Assembly (NCBI RefSeq): GCF_016775005.1
Contig: NZ_JAEUXI010000001.1
Span: 310,001-374,000 of the forward strand
Direction of reading: 5' to 3'
Source: Streptococcus suis
GTDB lineage: Bacteria; Bacillota; Bacilli; Lactobacillales; Streptococcaceae
DNA length: 64,000 bases
Shown: piece by piece, positions 61,316 through 64,000 of the stretch
How the letters are laid out: every line of letters starts with the position of its first letter
Numbering within the stretch: position 1 is the stretch's first letter
The notes under the pieces: model-generated
What the model was told of the DNA's origin: nothing
Seen by the model: the letters and a program-made list of their open reading frames with translations, nothing else
Databases searched by the model: none
Translations under genes and position numbers: made by a program

Positions 61316-61879
61316 TTACAAAACTACTTCCGAATGTAGATCTTGTTCATCTTGAGCTGCTTGAGGTAGTTCAGTCTCTGACACTTCTTCTGAGACCAGT
61401 TCTGGCTGAACTTCTTCTGCTAATTCTTGCGCCAACTCTTCTGACACTTCTGCATCTGGACTGGTGAGGTCAATTTCAATAACAGCTGATTCTTCTGCCG
61501 TTTCTTCCGTTACATCTTTGGCTGTCGGGGATTGCTCAGATAATTTTTCTTTCATCTGCTCAAATTTTTCAAGAGACTGGTCTTTGAGACTAGTCACTTT
61601 TTCTTTACCTGTCTTCACCAAATCATCGACTGTTAATTCACCAGTTTCGAACTGCTCTTTGACAGTTTGGAAACGTTCAACGGCTTGGTTTTTCAACTCA
61701 GTCGCCTTGTTGATCAATTCTGCATTGGTATCTTCTGGATTTTCTTTAACTTCCTTGACAAATTCTTGCACCTTATCTTTGATAGCCTTTCCTGATTTGG
61801 AAGCTAGAAAAACAGCTGCTGCAGCACCACCGGCAGCACCTAGGACAATACTGGTGAGTAGGCTAGATTTTTTTACCAT
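61316..61879 (-). CDS. YtxH domain protein
   Basis: The 187-residue protein has one glycine/alanine-rich helix near the N-terminus (LTSIVLGAAGGAAAAVFLASKSGKAIKDKV, the YtxH signature), an amphipathic helical middle (~35-125) and an acidic tail (Glu-rich, ~125-187). YtxH proteins are membrane-associated and poorly understood; some are stress-induced. It follows the DUF948 gene by 1 nt. Confidence 0.85.
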   Translation of the reverse strand: MVKKSSLLTSIVLGAAGGAAAAVFLASKSGKAIKDKVQEFVKEVKENPEDTNAELINKATELKNQAVERFQTVKEQFETGELTVDDLVKTGKEKVTSLKDQSLEKFEQMKEKLSEQSPTAKDVTEETAEESAVIEIDLTSPDAEVSEELAQELAEEVQPELVSEEVSETELPQAAQDEQDLHSEVVL

Positions 61880-61880
61880 C

Positions 61881-62276
61881 TTACTTTCCTTTCTTTCCCA
61901 AGAGGGAGGATACTGTACTAACTGCTGAAAGAATACCTCCAGCCTTGGCTGTGGATTTACCTGCAGCAGTCGCTTTTTGCGTTAAGTTACGGGCTGAACT
62001 GTTGAGATCTGAAACAGAGGTTGATAGATCTGCAACTGCAACGAACAAAGGATCGAGCGTAGATACTTTTCCATTGACGTCTTCTACCAATACGTTTGTC
62101 TTAGCCAGCAATTCGTTGGCTTGGTAAAGGGTTACGTTGACATCACTAGTCAAGACCTTGAGGGTTTGTTGGGCTTCTTCTACAACGGCTGTAACCTTGC
62201 GGAGCAAGAGAATCAAGTAGATAGCAATACCAACAAAGGATAGGGCAATCAAAAGGACTGCAATTTCAATCATCAT
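61881..62276 (-). CDS. DUF948 domain membrane protein
   Basis: The 131-residue protein has one N-terminal helix ([21 protein letters not shown]) and a long heptad-like helical part ([71 protein letters not shown]), typical of DUF948. It overlaps lgt by ATGA and precedes ytxH by 1 nt; DUF948 and YtxH genes often travel together. Confidence 0.86.
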   Translation of the reverse strand: MMIEIAVLLIALSFVGIAIYLILLLRKVTAVVEEAQQTLKVLTSDVNVTLYQANELLAKTNVLVEDVNGKVSTLDPLFVAVADLSTSVSDLNSSARNLTQKATAAGKSTAKAGGILSAVSTVSSLLGKKGK

Positions 62277-63058
62277 TCTTCTCCTTTTTCATAATAGGGA
62301 ATACTGCTGTCGGATCTTCGATAGATAAATAGGGCTAATCCGACTAGAATCAAGAGGGCTGATAGCCATTGCGACACACGTAATCCCATAAAGAGAAGAC
62401 TATCTGTTCGCATACCTTCAATCAACATCCGACCACTTCCGTACCATACCATATAGAAGAAGAGGATGTCACCCCGTTTAAGAAACTGAGGTTTCCGTCT
62501 TAGCCAGCAAATCACGGCAAAGCCAAGCAGATTCCACAGGGATTCATATAAAAAGGTGGGAGTCCGATAGGCTCCATCAATATACATTTGATCACGGATA
62601 AAAGCTGGTAGATAGTTCAAGTTTTCCACTGCCTGTCCGTATGCCTCTTGGTTGAAAAAATTTCCCCAGCGGCCAATGGCTTGTGCCAATAAGACTGACG
62701 GAGCAACAATATCCAAGAAATCAAGCGTGTTGATGAAACGGCGACGGGTAAAGAAATAAAGAACCAAGGCTCCTGCAATGAGGCCGCCATAGATAGCAAT
62801 TCCACCATTCCAAATGGCAAAGATAGAGGCTAGATTATCTTTATAGGTGTCCCAAGAAAAGGCCACATAGTAAAATCTTGCTCCGACCAAGGAAAGGGGG
62901 AAACCGATGAGAATAAAATCGTAGATATCGTCAGCTTGGATCCGTCTTTTGGGTGCCTCCTTGGCAGCAAGATAGACACCTAGAATCAGCCCAGTCAAAA
63001 TACAGATGGCATACCAGCGTATTTGGAGGGGGCCAAGTTGGATGGCAATGGGATCCAT
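62273..63058 (-). CDS. lgt: Prolipoprotein diacylglyceryl transferase
   Basis: The 261-residue membrane enzyme moves diacylglycerol from phosphatidylglycerol to the lipobox cysteine of prolipoproteins. It has seven helices and the signature [16 protein letters not shown] (~128-143, with the essential Arg/His region), [10 protein letters not shown] and [15 protein letters not shown]. It overlaps hprK by 1 nt and DUF948 by 4 nt. Confidence 0.97.
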   Translation of the reverse strand: MDPIAIQLGPLQIRWYAICILTGLILGVYLAAKEAPKRRIQADDIYDFILIGFPLSLVGARFYYVAFSWDTYKDNLASIFAIWNGGIAIYGGLIAGALVLYFFTRRRFINTLDFLDIVAPSVLLAQAIGRWGNFFNQEAYGQAVENLNYLPAFIRDQMYIDGAYRTPTFLYESLWNLLGFAVICWLRRKPQFLKRGDILFFYMVWYGSGRMLIEGMRTDSLLFMGLRVSQWLSALLILVGLALFIYRRSDSSIPYYEKGEE

Positions 63059-63996
63059 TAGTTCACCTCCTCTTCCTTATTGGATTCAATGAGGTTAGCG
63101 AGGCGCTCTTCAAAACTCTTGGTTGCATCGTAGCCCATCTGTTTAGCACGATAATTCATCGCAGCAGCTTCAATGACAACTGAAATGTTTCTGCCAGTCT
63201 TGACTGGGATGCGAATTTGGGGAATAGAGATTCCTGCAATTTCAATTGTATCTCCGCCGTTTCCTAAACGATCAAAAATCTTGCCTGTTTCATAATTTTC
63301 CAGATAAACAGCTAGTTGAACTTCGGATGATTCTTTAACGGCACTGGCTCCATACAAACTCATGATGTCGATAATACCAACTCCACGAATTTCTAATAAG
63401 TGGCGCAAGATTTCCGCAGGCTCGCCCCAAAGAGTCACATCATCTTTTGCATAGACATCGACACGGTCATCTGCAACGATTCGGTGGCCACGTTTGACCA
63501 ACTCAAGGCCAGTCTCACTCTTACCAATTCCAGAGTCGCCCTGAATTAAAACCCCCATACCATAGATATCCATCAAGACGCCGTGAACGCTGGTCCTCTG
63601 GGCCAAACGGCTGTCTAGATAAGAGGACAATTCTCCTGATAGGCGACTGGTTGCAGATTGGCCTTGTAAGATAGCAATGCCTTCTTCTTTAGCGGCGCGG
63701 TACATTTCTTCTGGAATTTCCAAACCGCGTGCAACAATCACAACTGGGGTCTGAGGCTGGAACATTTGGCGTAAAACCTGATAGCGGTTGTGGGCTGTCA
63801 TGGCCATCAAATAGGACCACTCCTTCATCCCGATCAGCTGGATCCGTTCTGGGGAGTAATAATCAAAATAGCCCGTCATTTCCAAACCTGGACGTGAGAT
63901 GTCTGATGTGGTGATTTCTTTTTGCAACAAGGCATCCGTCGAATACATGGGCTGAACACGAAGATTTTCAAGCAAATCTTTCACAAAAACTGTCAT
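63058..63996 (-). CDS. hprK: HPr kinase/phosphorylase
   Basis: The 312-residue enzyme phosphorylates and dephosphorylates HPr at Ser46, the switch for carbon catabolite control. It has Walker [18 protein letters not shown] (~152-168), ADDRVDVY and the HPrK/P signature [20 protein letters not shown] (~200-220). The ATG is 4 nt from the right edge of the window, so its promoter is not visible. It heads the hprK-lgt-DUF948-ytxH operon. Confidence 0.97.
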   Translation of the reverse strand: MTVFVKDLLENLRVQPMYSTDALLQKEITTSDISRPGLEMTGYFDYYSPERIQLIGMKEWSYLMAMTAHNRYQVLRQMFQPQTPVVIVARGLEIPEEMYRAAKEEGIAILQGQSATSRLSGELSSYLDSRLAQRTSVHGVLMDIYGMGVLIQGDSGIGKSETGLELVKRGHRIVADDRVDVYAKDDVTLWGEPAEILRHLLEIRGVGIIDIMSLYGASAVKESSEVQLAVYLENYETGKIFDRLGNGGDTIEIAGISIPQIRIPVKTGRNISVVIEAAAMNYRAKQMGYDATKSFEERLANLIESNKEEEVN

Positions 63997-64000
63997 AGAG

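Overview
The window is a low-GC Firmicute chromosome that reads as a Streptococcus, most likely Streptococcus suis or a close relative. The clearest marker is the flank of a capsule locus at the left end: a DegV-family gene, a MocR-type regulator and a yaaA homologue next to cpsA, the S. suis arrangement known as orfZ/orfY/orfX-cpsA. Short intergenic gaps, TGnTATAAT extended -10 promoters, MurM/MurN-type ligases and an FSIRK-type signal peptide with LPxTG anchor agree with this. I see no phage, insertion sequence, CRISPR array, tRNA or rRNA gene.

Layout. 1-11.4 kb: capsule flank (cpsB partial, cpsA, yaaA, a DUF1836/hemolysin-III pair, a MocR regulator), a 1,723-residue wall-anchored GH20 glycosidase, and divergent degV/tetR. 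11.8-18.5 kb: proBAC, an exonuclease-DinG fusion and a metallo-beta-lactamase-fold hydrolase. 18.5-28.2 kb: ftsX, ftsE, prfB (with its programmed frameshift), queG, small membrane proteins, a P-type ATPase behind a manganese-type riboswitch, DUF1934 and TauE. 28.3-34.2 kb: a tightly overlapping plus-strand operon of an HD phosphohydrolase, a HAD phosphatase and three FemABX ligases, with a convergent MurJ/YtgP-type flippase. 36-44.2 kb: tpiA, tuf, an ECF sigma/anti-sigma pair, ppc, ftsW. 44.3-49.2 kb: a DUF4430 lipoprotein plus ECF S component, a GH25 lysozyme, thiT behind a TPP riboswitch, DUF368, YbaK and a histidine phosphatase. 49.3-64 kb: lysS followed by a 113-bp tandem array, an LLM oxidoreductase, a MacAB-like exporter, gor, bioY with a BirA-type operator, PC4-like and orphan small genes, the TrhP pair, DUF3270, and hprK-lgt-DUF948-ytxH.

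Cell-envelope functions recur throughout: capsule regulation, lipid II branching and flipping, FtsW, FtsEX, undecaprenyl phosphate recycling, prolipoprotein processing, GH25, the wall-anchored GH20 and the ECF sigma pair. Vitamin and metal supply is the second theme: TPP-controlled ThiT, BirA-controlled BioY, a possible cobalamin pair next to cobalamin-dependent QueG, and the Mn-sensing ATPase leader.

The most unusual features are: (1) a perfect 386-bp tandem duplication that copies the end of the GH25 gene together with a complete promoter and TPP riboswitch, placing two riboswitch units in series before thiT; (2) a four-copy 113-bp hairpin-rich array that starts in the last codons of lysS and is bracketed by near-identical 15-mers; (3) six genes whose -10 box ends only 6-7 nt before the start codon, predicting leaderless mRNAs; (4) an ECF-type promoter in front of the sigma factor gene; (5) several near-perfect inverted repeats over promoters of small regulator genes.
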